From positions 7,746,862 to 7,810,861 of the forward strand of contig NC_058048.1 of the NCBI RefSeq assembly GCF_020085105.1: 64,000 bases of DNA. The letters are read 5' to 3'. This stretch comes from Siniperca chuatsi (Eukaryota > Chordata > Actinopteri > Centrarchiformes > Sinipercidae). The position numbers and the translations under genes were made by a program. Shown in pieces: positions 29,023 to 45,492 of the stretch (positions are counted from its first letter, which is position 1; each line of letters begins with the position of its first letter). The notes beneath the pieces were generated by a model. That model searched no databases. It was not told where the DNA came from and saw only the letters and a list, made by a program, of their open reading frames with translations.

Positions 29023-31173
29023 AGTTCAGCCGATTTATCATAATATGCTTTATCTGAAAAGTAAGTATCTTACCTCGGGATAAAGGGAGGAAAGAGGGGT
29101 TTGTGGCCAGATTGACAGAGGAAGGGTGGATGGAGAGAACCGAGTGCTCGCTGCACAGGGACAGAGAGCAGGACCGGCACTTCTGTGGCTGGATCGATCA
29201 CTATTGATAAGGTAACTGAGCATTATGGGACGGGAAGGAGCTGCGCTGACAGAGAGGGCCACAGTGGTGTGTGTGATGGAGAGGCAGGTTGAGTGAGAGA
29301 CAGACCAGGAGGAAGGCATGTGGTGCTTACTGTGGGACTGGTGGAGGTCAAAATTAAGGAAACTGGGTGGAAAGTTATGGATGGGGGTGGAAGGAAGGAA
29401 GAGTAGAGGAGTGTGATGATAAAACAGGGCAGAAATAAGTGGAAGAAGAGAGAGAGAGAGAGAGGCAGATGGGGAAGGGGGTGTGGTGGGGGTTATGGGA
29501 GGAGCGTTGGGACAGACCCAGTCTGAGTTTTCTGAGGGTCTTGCTGTGAATTTTGTCTTTCTTTTGTTGTTTTAGATTTAGTTGAACTATTGATAAGACT
29601 GTCATTTTGCAATTGAGATTGCTTTGATTCTGTGTTTTAAATAGGTATTTATCATATTCCTGCAACTGTCTATATATGCACATATAGTTAAAAAAATAGT
29701 GTGTGTGTGCGCGCGCGTGTGTATTGAGGTCAGTGTGTGTTAACTCCTCATTAAAGTGATGTGAGGATTACTCTGCGTGAGTCAGGCCAGACCATGTGTC
29801 TCTGCACTCCTCTTCCATCTACAGCAACACAATGGGCCATATCAAATGAAGGTCCCATACTGCATACAGGTTAAATTAAATGGCCCTGCTGTCAGACTGC
29901 CATTACATGCCATTAGTGTATATATAAGAGTATATATGTGCAGGAGCATGCGTGTGTGTGTGTGTGTGTGTGTATGTGTGTGTGTGTCCATTTAGCAGGA
30001 CTTGGGTTGTCAGCAGTCTAGGCTAAAGATAAACTCAGTCTATGGTCGCTTATATAATGATAAACTACATAAGTATACAAGTGTACATACTATATACAGT
30101 ATTTAACCTACAGGGGTATATATAGACATAACACAACATGGTTTACTAGCACTAACTAACTACACCAATAAAACCTTAATTAGATATATTTATTTCGTTC
30201 AATACTGTTAAACATTAGCTGTGCAATTTCACATCGATAGTGTACTAAACATTACAAGCCTAAAATATTGGTATGTTTATAATTCTGCTACTGAATATGT
30301 TTTATATGCACAAAAAATACTGACCTAGGTCCACTGCCAAAATTTGCACAAATTACTCCATATAATATTCTACCAGTTGTCCACCATATACTGACTATGG
30401 AAGTTAGTTGTAATGACTGTAACAATGTTTGGGGAGTTAAGGAGTATTCATATATGGTTCTATTTTTCTTTTTAAATAATCCTCTTAAATGTAGATATAA
30501 ATATAGTAATTCCCCCCATATTTATGCTTTCACACAATTTATGTCTGAGAGAAAAAACTCAAACCAATGCCAGTTTTTTGTACTTCCAGCTTTTTATCAA
30601 CTCAGAGTGAAGCCAAACTTCAGGTTTGCAGACTGTTCGTAGTAAATTACCAGCCAACTGGTCACAAACAGTGGTTGGTCCCATCCATTGAAGGCCTATG
30701 CTCAGACAGGGAAACATGGCTCCTAGGGGGCCCAATAATTGTTATATGACTGTTGTAAGAATAGCCTGTAGTCAGTGGTTATTGCCCAGGCTGGGGCGTT
30801 AACCAGCTGAGAACTGGATGGCTTTGAAAACTCAGTTCCAGGTTTATTTTGACGAGTTCTGGCTGACAATCCCATTTTTTTCTCTGTTAATTGGAACACA
30901 TTTCACAGCATCAGATAAAAGAACTACGTTATGATGGTTATGTGTCTTCATCCTACATGGGACCAGCCGCTGAAAAGTTCTTGGTGCATGCATGATGTAT
31001 GTGACAGAAAAGTCTGACCATGAGTTCATCTGTAAATAATGTCTGGCCAGCATCTTGATCAATTTCACAGACAGTAGACCCCCTGCTGCGTGCATGTGTG
31101 TGTCCTGCTGTCTTCTGGGGGTAGACAGATCGCTAATCCACTGCAGACAGCAGCGGGGGTTGGGGGGTGTACG

Positions 31174-31212
<39 letters not shown>

Positions 31213-31957
31213 CACTGTCATCATTTAGCCCCCTCCTTGACCACTGTCTGGGGTTTTAGCAAGTTAACACCTGTTCATGCCCTCATACTCATACACTTAG
31301 ATAATAAGATAAGCTGAGCAATTTCAGTTGCATTTGCATATCCAGACTGTTAGCAAACCATGTGATCATGTTTTATTCTAATACTGAGCATCAAATGTTT
31401 CTGTATGTAATACCTCTATGAAAGAGCTTGCATCAATTATTTACTGTAATAAAAAGCAGCTCCATGAGCATTTTCAATGGCAAACAAATTATACATGGCA
31501 GCAATAACTGGTTATTTACGAGGTGACTTTTCTTTATAGTTAAATGATTCCTAATGATTCCTAACATAATTATATGTTATTATAATTTATAATTAATAAA
31601 AAAACTTTATAATTTGTATCAGGTCGTAAGTCCATTCAAAACATTTAAAAGAAAAGAGAAATAGAGACTAAAATATGAAAGTGGACAGTGCTTCATTAAA
31701 TAATAAATCAATATATTGCAGAATGTGTGGTTCAAAAGCATTTTATGTATTTTGTGTTCAAGACAAACGACTTTTTCTTAAATCCAGCTGATTGTGCAGA
31801 CATTAGATGATGCATCACTTCGTAAAGAAAAAACTTATTGAGCATTTAGGCAGGCAGGTGTGTGGACAAGGTGCAACACACACACACACACACACAATCT
31901 TCAACAAAGCTCATATGTGCATTCATGCGTGGTTTCATATGCACTGCCTTATGAAGG

Positions 31958-31961
<4 letters not shown>

Positions 31962-32022
<61 letters not shown>
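31962..32022. repeat. (GT)n microsatellite
   Basis: This is a GT run of about 60 bases, one of the longest dinucleotide tracts in the window. Confidence 0.9.
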
Positions 32023-32025
<3 letters not shown>

Positions 32026-35000
32026 CCCCCTCTGAGCATGTGTTCTGGGAACATGTGTGTGGTGGGGAAGGGGGACAGTTTGGGTGTATGTGTGTGTGTG
32101 TATATACCACCCGCCCCCACCTGCACCCTCACCACCCCATATGGCAATAGACAGCAGTAGTAATCATGGAAGTGGAGCAACAGGCCCTGAGCCTCACTAA
32201 TCCTCTGCCACACTCCGACACGTGCCACACTGATGCATATACCCACCCTACAGACACACACACACACACATACACACAAACATGGTTATTGGAGACACCA
32301 TTTATGTACACATTTATGCCTACACAGATAGACACACTATGCACAGCAGCACACGAATGCATACACCAATGGACAGAATAGAGTGGAATGTTCATTATAT
32401 TGTCTGCATTAGTATGTAAATATATAAAGCACAGGTGGACTCGCCACAGGTGCCTGAACAAACTCAGGATTAACTTGCATCATTGAGAACACTGTGTTAA
32501 ACACACACATACACATCTTGTGACTTGCAGCCACTATTTGGCATGCAGGAGCCATAATGCACCATCTCTCACTCTATCCACAGTATGAGTTTGTTTTAAA
32601 TTGCACACAATTTAAATGTAATCTTTTTTATGAAGCTATAGCGTGCATGATGATTCGAAACTCGAGCAGTGCAATGCAAGTGCAACATGCTGGTAGAAAA
32701 TCACAAAGAGTGCTTTTTGAATGACCATAAGCACCTTGCACACACACATGCACATGCAATCGCACACACAAATAGAGTCACACACGCGCTTACAGCGACA
32801 CGTACACACACAAAACCTTTTAAGTGTGACGCACAAGGAGACAGGGCTACAATGGCTCTGTTATTGTTAATTGGCCGTTTAATCCCAAGGAATGCGTCTG
32901 ATTAGTACCCGCCGGTGGGTCAGGATCTTGCTCAACACTCTCCTTCACAATGGACACGCTGTAACAGAGATCTGGGAGCAGGCACACACACCGGTGCACA
33001 CACAAACACACACTCACACATGGACAAAAGTGTGCACATATACATTCGGTTTGCACAAGTCTCACAAAGAAACACACAATCAAGCATCAATGCATGTGTG
33101 TGCAGACACGCGGGGCCACAGTGGCCTCATATACCCCTTGCGTTAACACACACAAAGTGACCACACATACACAGCAGAATACCCAGCATGCAACTTTACT
33201 GTAGAGAAGCAAAGGTGAACAATAGTCTGATGCAGAGAATGTGATTTGAAAATGAACACATCTCACCCTTACATTTAGCTGCATGTGTGCATGTGTTGTA
33301 TCCATTGCTAGCCCTCCAGAGTCTAGTCAATCACTCCTTTAAGAGAGAGACAGAAAGACACTGTTTTGCATATTACTATCAGAACCTAGCTAGCTTGCAG
33401 TACATTTTTTACTTTGCCAGTAAAGTATTTCATTAAACAGCATTAGCTAAAAGGATAGCTTTCACCATTTTGGACACGACTCTGTGAGCATGGTTAAGAC
33501 CCTTTGACGGCGAAAATTCACATCAAAGTTCACCAAATTAAGTTGCACTCCGATTTACTTTGCTGTAGCTGTTGTAGTCATTCCAATTAAAATGAACTAG
33601 GTTGTGTGCAAAGTTTCGCTATGATAGATGCTAGTTTGACCGGGCCCTAATGTTTGTTTTGGAGTCAGGGTGAGGGGTGATGCTTAGTGCATGCTACAGT
33701 GCTCTGCATGCATAACAGAGCCCATTGTGTCTCAGTATATTTACTGTAGTGTGAAAAGATTGAAACAAACTTAATTAAATTTGAAACTTCACGGCATGAA
33801 GATATTTTTAACTGTTACCGGTAAGGGATGAATAGAAGAAATACACAGAGAGAAAAGGATGATGGGACGGTCAGATTGGTTGCAGGTAGGTAGGCAGGGT
33901 CAGAGTTGACAATGGTCTACGTGTATGTGCGTGCGCGTGTGTGTATTTGTGTGTGTGTGTTCTGTAGGAGGTCCAGGCAGGCTGCATCACTGCTGACACA
34001 CTGCTGCTGGTAAATCCAGCTTAGTGTGTCTAAAACAGGACTACGAAATCTGCCACAGGGCCCCTAATGCTAGGGCCGCTGTCACCCTCAATCACTCACA
34101 CACACCTAATCCCCACGCCGTGACCCAACACACACACACAGTCTCACATACACACACACTCACACACATACAGCCTGGCTACCCGATGCACTGGGCCCAT
34201 TCAGCTTGGCAAGCAGTCCCAGTACCAGGAGACACCAGCCACAGGGTCAACATTTCATATAGGGGGAGGGAGGAAGGGGGTGATGGCGGAGAGGAAGGAG
34301 AATGTGGTGTGGAGGAGTAGGAGTCGGAGTACTTTGGGTGAGGAGGAGGTGAATAGGTGGAGGTAGTGGTAGAGGTGAGGCAAGAGCAGGTAGAGGAGCA
34401 GAAATAGGAAGGCTAAGGTGGCTGAGGTAGTAGAAGGTTAGGATTTGGGGAGGGACGACAGGGTTGGGAAAAGAGAAGTTGTATGAATGGAGGGGTGAGG
34501 TAGAGGAGAGAAAGCACAGCCATGGGGGAGATGGAGGTAAGGGATGTGAGGAGAGGAAGGTAAGAAGTGCATGAGAACATAGGAAATGTGTTAAGGTTGG
34601 TAGATGGGGTAAAAAGGGTTGTTAAAACAGAAAATCACTGAAATCACTTTCTTACTGACAGAATTTTAATATTAGACAAAAAATGTATTAATATCAAGAG
34701 CCAAAACAATTGACTATATATATATAGACAAGGCCTCAGTAACACCTGACCTTTTCACACACACCCCCGTAAGATAAAGAAGTTAGTTGGGTCAAGAATG
34801 TGGATGAATAGCCAGCTAGTGAAACTATTTACATATGTACAAGCCCCCAACAATTTAGCTAGTATGGACAACATACAGTACATACAACTTCATGACCACC
34901 ACTTTGATCTCTGTGACAACATGGTGACATGGTGTACTGATTGCTGTGGCTTGCATGATTACAGTAAACCCTCTGGCTCTCTGATTTCTGGATCTATCTT

Positions 35001-36433
35001 CCATGTTTATTTTTCTGTACTCATGCAAAGTGGATGCCTGTTGGTCCTAACAGTGGTTCTCTTTTTTGTGTTCTCCCAGCTTATCATGTGCATGCAGTGC
35101 CAGACATGAGGATGAAGAGGGAAACATGAGACATGTGCACCTTCAAGTCACCAGTTAGAACACCAACCTTCTCTTTTTCACTGTATTCAGAAGGCCAGTT
35201 TACTTTTACCAGTACACTGTTGTTTCTGTAAATAAATGTGAAAACAAATATACTAAGTGCAAAGTACATGTATTTGACTCATGGTAACGTAATGGCTTTA
35301 CCCATCAAGATGGCTGTTGGCATGGGGTTAATGTAGGCCAAGAGATTTCATATGCCAGGATTTGTATGCTTGTATACAGACTTTCTTTATCTAAGAAGAC
35401 ATGAAATGCTCCAGCATGTAAGGTAAAGTGCGCACAGAGAAGAATTAAGTTAAAAGGCCTATCAATGTAACTTAGGATCGTCTTGCACTAGTAGCTTTAA
35501 GTAGACTAGCAGGGCTTTTTCCTGCTCTCACTGAAAATAACTAATACAAGCCTCATAGCCTAAATCCTAATTATGTCTGCAAACAAACTGAGGATCCACT
35601 ATTTAACTATACCTGTTCTCAGTCCCAGAAGTGAGTAACTGTGACAAGTCAGATTAGTCCGTTTTTTTAAAATAACCCTACTATATTATTCATTACCTTT
35701 TAAAATTATTATCTGTCTGGAATTGGGACCCCAAGCCTGCAGAATTACATCATGTATCCCTATCATGTGGCTCTCACATAGATACTTCAAGTGTACAGTA
35801 ATCAAAAGTAAGGCACTGAATTCTGGGCAACTCTTGTAATTTCCAGATTTCCCTCCAGTATCACAAATACACAGAAAGGCTGTATAACAAGTTATAAAAC
35901 TCTTATTCACATAATCCCTCACCCAATGCCTTGCAGGTAAGTAAGAATGGAAAAGTTTTTTAAGTAAGGTTATGTAATCAAATGTAAATCCACAGCATTT
36001 TCCTGCATTGTGTTACCTTCTATCTTTAATAAAATAAAAGCAGACTGTCATTGCTGTTCTCTGTCATTGCATGTGTTCATGTATAAGTGTGAATATGCGT
36101 GTGCCGAGAAATGCTTATACATTCAGATTGCAAGTAGCATTCAGTAATTGAATAGGACAGTGATCCGTATCCTCAGATTGATGGGTCATTGTGGTGGAAA
36201 CTCAGAGTGACGGACACACACACACACACGCACACAGAGAGGCATACATAACAAGACGTCGTGCCAGGATTGACTGCCTGACTCACACACGTACGCAATC
36301 TCCGAAGACTCGGAAGTGTAATAAGTGTAAAGTTTACAAGAGTCAAAATAGGTTTCCCCAAATAGAAAAGTACACACAGAAAGACTGAATTCTGTTATGG
36401 AATACTCAGAGGAAGTTGGAGGCAGGCACAACA

Positions 36434-36447
36434 TTGCCATCTAGTGG
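36434..36447 (-). promoter_or_regulatory. CTCF-consensus motif, minus orientation
   Basis: The minus strand reads CCACTAGATGGCAA, matching the core consensus at 13 of 14 positions and sharing its first 13 bases with the site at 5874. It lies about 0.6 kb beyond the inferred 3' end of psma6l. The orientation is convergent with the site at 5874. Binding is inferred. Confidence 0.5.
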
Positions 36448-37027
36448 TCATACCAAGCAGCTCAGGAAAACCTACAGTACAGTGGACAGAATGGATAATT
36501 GACAGTACAGAGATGGGGAGCCAGCAATGTGGACGTGCCGTATTCATTTCAGTATGATATAAGTTACTACTATCCTTGCTGCTAAAAGTAGAGTAATAGT
36601 GAAAGTAAAAGAGTATTTGTTATTTATCCCTGTGTGACTATCAGTGACTGGACTTCGGAGTCATTTGTCGACTCATTTCCAAATCCACAATATTATTTGT
36701 TGGAATAAGTTGTGGATTCAGTCCCTTCTCTGCTGTCTAGACCAGTGAACTGACCTGCTACAAGTCAGTGACAAGGAGGCCAACCTCAGGTTATGTTATC
36801 ACCTCACTGATGCCATCTGTTGTTCAACATGGGGAATGTTTTTTAATCAGGATATTTGGCAAAATTTGGGAAATAAACCTGAACTATCTATCCATTTTAG
36901 TGATAAATGTCGAATACTTAACTATTTAATTCAAAGCAAAACAGGACATTGTTCATAGTCTTCTTTTCTATTCAATTTTATTATGACAGGTGTTTTAAAG
37001 GGGTTGACAATGAGTATGATGGACTTT

Positions 37028-37033
37028 TTTATT
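37028..37033 (-). terminator. Candidate psma6l polyadenylation signal
   Basis: TTTATT on the plus strand reads AATAAA on the transcript strand, about 500 bases past the psma6l stop. Confidence 0.35.
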
Positions 37034-37527
37034 GCAACTTTACAAGTGTGGAGCTGACAACAAGGTTGGTGTTATAAACATACAGTATTAAATAAGCTGT
37101 TAGACAAATATTCTGTACACATCCAAACAAAACCGGTAGGAGTCATACTAAATAACCAGCATCCAAAAACCTTTGTATTTCAATCATGGAAATATGTTGC
37201 AAAGTATTGAGGTGGAATGTGTTGCTTGTGTTATCCCCTAAAGATGGTTTAATGTGCCAGAGTTTAAACACTGTGTTACTTATGTCCGCATATTGAATAA
37301 AAGAAAAAAGTCCACTGGAAATGTCTGGGAATCAAACCTATATAATTCCTTAATAACAGAATTTCTCCTTCAGGTGCGCATGATTAACCTCCGTGGACAC
37401 ACAGGTGAAAGGTTGTGTACCTTTGTCTTCAGACTGTTGCTGCAGTGTTGTTAAATTGGGCTAAATCACAGCACAGTGAAAATGAAATACGATTATGAAT
37501 CACGGTCTGAAGTTTGTGAGGGCACCT

Positions 37528-41554
<4,027 letters not shown>

Positions 41555-42204
41555 ATGTCAGGCCGCAGGGTTGGCTTCTATCTCAGCGACAAGAAACGCA
41601 GGAGGATGAACCTGGACGCTTTTGCAGACTTCTGTGCGTAAGTTGATGACTTTTGAATTCATTTAGAGCTCATGATTATCTGTCTGGTCCCATAGCAAAA
41701 TGAGGAATGTATTGATTTCATTTTATTTTAATGCAATATTATTATCTCAGATAGGGACCATGTAAGAATGGCTATTGTAATAACACCCTCACCATAGTGT
41801 ACACAGTTGTGCAATTATTTATCAGCAGCAATGGAAATCATCTATCCATATGACGCGTTATTGCCACATGAGAAGCCTATTGTCAACCCTGTTTGACATC
41901 AGTTGACTCCTGTGTAACCATCACCATTAATATATAAACCTTTCAGTATTTTTCCTGCAGGGGACATGGAGTGGAAGTGGTGGAGGTAAGTGTTTTTCTT
42001 CACATATACATCAAATAATCAATATAACCTTAAAGATTTATAATAAAGCAAGCAAGAAATGCAAAGTGTGTGGACAAAAGTGAGGATGTTACTGTTAACC
42101 CTGTTTGTGTGTGAATGTGCTTGTCTTTGTCTCTGTGTGCACATGAAGATGGTTGGATGCCTGTCTTCATGCATGATTTTCTTTGTATAAATACCATAAC
42201 TTTT

Positions 42205-42254
<50 letters not shown>

Positions 42255-45200
42255 GCCCATATAGCATGTTGTCATTTTATTCTAGAGGTTAAGCAGTTAC
42301 AATTACAGTATGATGTAGTGACAGTAGTTTAGGAAACACTGTGACACACACATGTGACATCTACAGATGTCCACAACTTTAGTAATCCATGTCACAGCCA
42401 CCTGCAGCCCCCTCCTACAATCTGCTAGTAGCAAAACTGTGAACAAAGGCTGCCTGATTGTAACTGCTCAGACATTTCACTGCATGTGAATATCTGTACA
42501 GGAGCACAAGATACTTTTTTATACAGACCAATAATGATTTCACCTTTCCTCACATTTTACTTGAGTGTATGTCATGAGAAGTAGGCACAAATATTGGCAA
42601 AAATAGTCAAATTACAATAAACAAAGGAGATAATTGCAGAGAAGATAAATAGCTTCAATCAGCGTCTATACTGCATTTAATATTGTCCTACTCTGACTCA
42701 TAATTCAGTTGAATTAAAGAGAGTCTGTGTGGCAGGACACAAACAATATAACTAGTGTTTATCCTCTGTCAGATTGACCTCACTCAGCCACTGTTGGGAC
42801 CCTTCGATGTCATTGTCCACAAGCTGTCTGATGTCATCGTGGAGGCTGAGCATGACAGCCAATCGCAGCAGCTCCTTGCCAACTTCCAGGTAAGGTCGCG
42901 TCGTAAAAGAACCACTTTTTTTGCATCTGTCCTAAATAATCCGGTCAGAACATAAGGGATGATTGTTTTTACCTGGCGCTGCTGGAAGAGTGGGAGAATG
43001 GATTACTGACTGGGTAATGTGGGAGAAAAATACAGCTGCCCACCTTTTTTAGAGAAATATGGATTGTTTATGCAGCTTTATGTTTGTTAATGAGCATTTA
43101 TTCAGTGTTTCAGTCATTCATGCTGGAGTTGAGATGATTTCTCCGTCTGTCTTTTACATTACAGAGCTATGTGTCAGCTCATCCCAGTACAGTTCTTCTG
43201 GACCCCCTGCCTGCCATGACCCAGCTACTAGACCGCTTTGCCTCTTATCGGATTATGAGCAAGCTGCACAGTTCGCTCCAAGGTGAATTGCAGCTTCATA
43301 GCGTATATTGTAGTTCACTGTGGCTTGAAGATATTAACCCCTGCCTTTTCTATCATATTCGGTTCAACAGACTGGCATATCTGCAGTCCTCCTTACCTAG
43401 AGATCCACAGTGCCAGTGACCTGTCATCCATTCAACAGGCTGTGATGACCCAGGGCCTAAGCTTTCCTCTCAGTCAGTTCACTCTCTGTCTATCTGTAGC
43501 CGTTGAGTTCATTACGTCTTTCATTCTGATATTTTCAATTTCATAAGTTGAGAATGTTTAAATTAACTTTAAAGTAACTGCCTTTCAGCTTCTTTGTGTC
43601 TGTAAGTGAAGCCTAAAAGCTCATCTGCTGCACTTTAAAAAGTATACAGATAGTATGTTATATATGATAGTAAGTTATTTGGGGCTAGGTTTGTGGTCAG
43701 TGGTGTGTTACAGTTATTCTTCAAAAGTTTCTCAGGTTATCATGGTTCTCACACTGCTGAATTGAATTATCCTTCTTTCCTTTTTGCTTCCTCATGAAGT
43801 ATGACAGAACCCACAAACATTTCCTCTTTTTCTCTGTTGACCCCAGTTTGTAAAACCAGAGTGGCACATGGCTCGCTTTCCCATGAGGTGAGTGCTTCGC
43901 TTGAAAATTGTACTTGTGCGATCTTGTTTGTTTGGTTCATTCACTGTTATTTATTTGCTCTCTGTTCATTTAATGTCTGTGCAATATCGGTGTATTGCAG
44001 ATGTCTCTGATCTTCAGTGCAGGGAGTCTGGTTGATATCCATCCTCCCTGTGTGCTCCAGAGCTTCATCAACCACGGAGCTGTTTTACACAAGGTGTTTG
44101 TGGTAGGAGACAGACACTTCAGCGTAGAGAGGCCCTCACTGAAGAACTTCCCCTCCGGTCCCTGTGGTCAGTCTGCACCAGACCCAAAAAAAATAAAAAC
44201 CTAAGATATTCCCTTCCCTTTTTTGCCTTGTCACTGCGGTAACACCCCATTCAATTTCACTGCCAAGAGCCTTACTTTACTGCCTTGTCCTTTCCTTTCC
44301 TTCACTGTCCTGCTTTGTCCTTTCCTCTCCTTCCCTTTTCTGTCTTGTCCTTTCCTTCTTTTCCTGTCTTGTCATTTCCTTCCCTTCCTTGTCCTTTACT
44401 TCCCTTTCCTTCCCTCTTCTGCCTTGTTCTTTCCTTCACTGTCCTGCCTTGTCATTTCCTTTCCTTTCCTTTCCTGTCATGCCACGTCCTGCTGTGTTTT
44501 GCTATGTCCTATGTTATGCTACCTTTCTTTTCTTTGATGTTTTCCCTGTATCTGCTCTGACTGTGATTTCTCTCTGCCTCCAGACAGGAAGACCATCTTC
44601 TTCAACAGCCATCAGGTGTCCAAGCCAGAGTCAAGCTCCGATCTCACAGCAGTAAGTTACAAGTGGGATCACAGGCATTAACAAACTAATAACACCATAC
44701 ACATGTCATGAACTACTGTATGCATCAAACTAATAATCTCCAGGAGGAGAAAATGTCTTCCCTATATTTCCTGAAATTATTTTAGATGAAGTCTGGAGTG
44801 AAGCAATACTGTTTTAACAAAGACACCACATTGTATATTTCATATTAACTTCTCCCCCATTTTCTCACTTTGATATCCTAACCCAGGGGCTATATATCTG
44901 CAAATCTGCTCAAATAATAAGCAATAAGAGTGGTATCATTTAAGGCGCACGTACGGCTTGTAAATGGTTTCACATAGTTGTCTAAATGTACAGGTAGACC
45001 CCCACCCATTTGTCACCTGACTAGGCTGAAATCTACCCTAAAAATGTCCTCCTGTTCTCCAAGATGGATGAGCAGATTCCATGCCTGCCACCTCCCAGCT
45101 CCGAGGCCGTGGCCGCCCTGGTCAGAGAGCTCCGTGTTCAGCTTGGCATGGCCCTGTTCGGTGTGGACGTCATCATCAACATACAAACACACACCCTCAC

Positions 45201-45491
45201 CGTCATCGACATCAACATCTTCCCAGGTACTGCAGCTGTACAGACACACACAGAGAGACATGGCGATGTTCTGATACACCCTTCTCTCTATCAGGCTATG
45301 AGGGAGTGCCCCAGTTTTTCTCCTGTCTGCTCAGCCACATCGAGTCAGTGTTGGACAAACAGACCTCTGCTGTCCCCCAGGCTACTGCCTCTCCTGAGTC
45401 AACACAGACTACAGGTGGTCCATCTGCTGCCTGCTCACCTCAGGAACAGATCGCGGACTGTACTGTTTCATCAGCTTCCCCGGACAAATAA
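41555..45491 (+). CDS. itpk1: Inositol-tetrakisphosphate 1-kinase
   Basis: There are ten exons: 41555-41637, 41961-41985, 42773-42889, 43165-43282, 43371-43472, 43847-43887, 44001-44166, 44584-44651, 45064-45226 and 45295-45491. They total 1080 bases or 359 aa, all in phase. The ATP-grasp kinase phosphorylates Ins(3,4,5,6)P4 and Ins(1,3,4)P3 and feeds higher inositol phosphate synthesis in the cytosol. Family landmarks are RRVGFYLSDKK at the start, LDPLPAM, ICKTRVAHG (about 148-156), INHGAVLHKVFVVG, and metal ligands Asp275, Asp289 and Asn291 in GVDVIIN and VIDINIFPGYEGV. The spacing equals human D281/D295/N297. The C-terminal tail after the catalytic core is about 55 residues shorter than in the human protein as I recall it. 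Fish keep itpk1a and itpk1b, and I cannot say which this is. The gene is tail to tail with chga. Confidence 0.96.
42208..42250. repeat. (CA)n microsatellite in itpk1 intron 2
   Basis: This is a pure CA run of about 43 bases. Confidence 0.9.
44215..44545. repeat. Polypyrimidine tandem tract in itpk1 intron 7
   Basis: It consists of diverged repeats of TGTCCTTTCCTTCCCT type, almost purely C and T on the plus (sense) strand. It ends about 40 bases before the acceptor of exon 8. Confidence 0.75.
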
Positions 45492-45492
45492 A
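45487..45492 (+). terminator. AATAAA signal overlapping the itpk1 stop codon
   Basis: The last codon and stop (AAA TAA) followed by A create AATAAA. A T-rich tract (GTTTTGTTTTTTT) follows about ten bases later, as expected for a downstream element. No other AATAAA or ATTAAA was found on this strand before 46300. Use is inferred. Confidence 0.4.

Larger units (their letters stand above)
26553..36990. other. Gene-free stretch upstream of otx5
   Basis: No coding exon can be supported. The stretch is AT-rich with many CA/GT runs (28021-28053, 28954-29022, 31178-31210, 31962-32022). Islands at 29074-29320, 31070-31170, 32130-32240, 32840-32930 and 33950-34560 are GC-richer and several contain TAATCC or GGATTA. 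A minus-strand donor-like CCCGAG|GTAAGA ends at 29074. A CTCF-consensus motif lies at 36434. Confidence 0.5.

Noticed and set aside
37254-37454. Exon-like frame just past psma6l
   Set aside because: It falls in the inferred psma6l 3' UTR on the other strand, and has no recognisable domain or paired splice sites.
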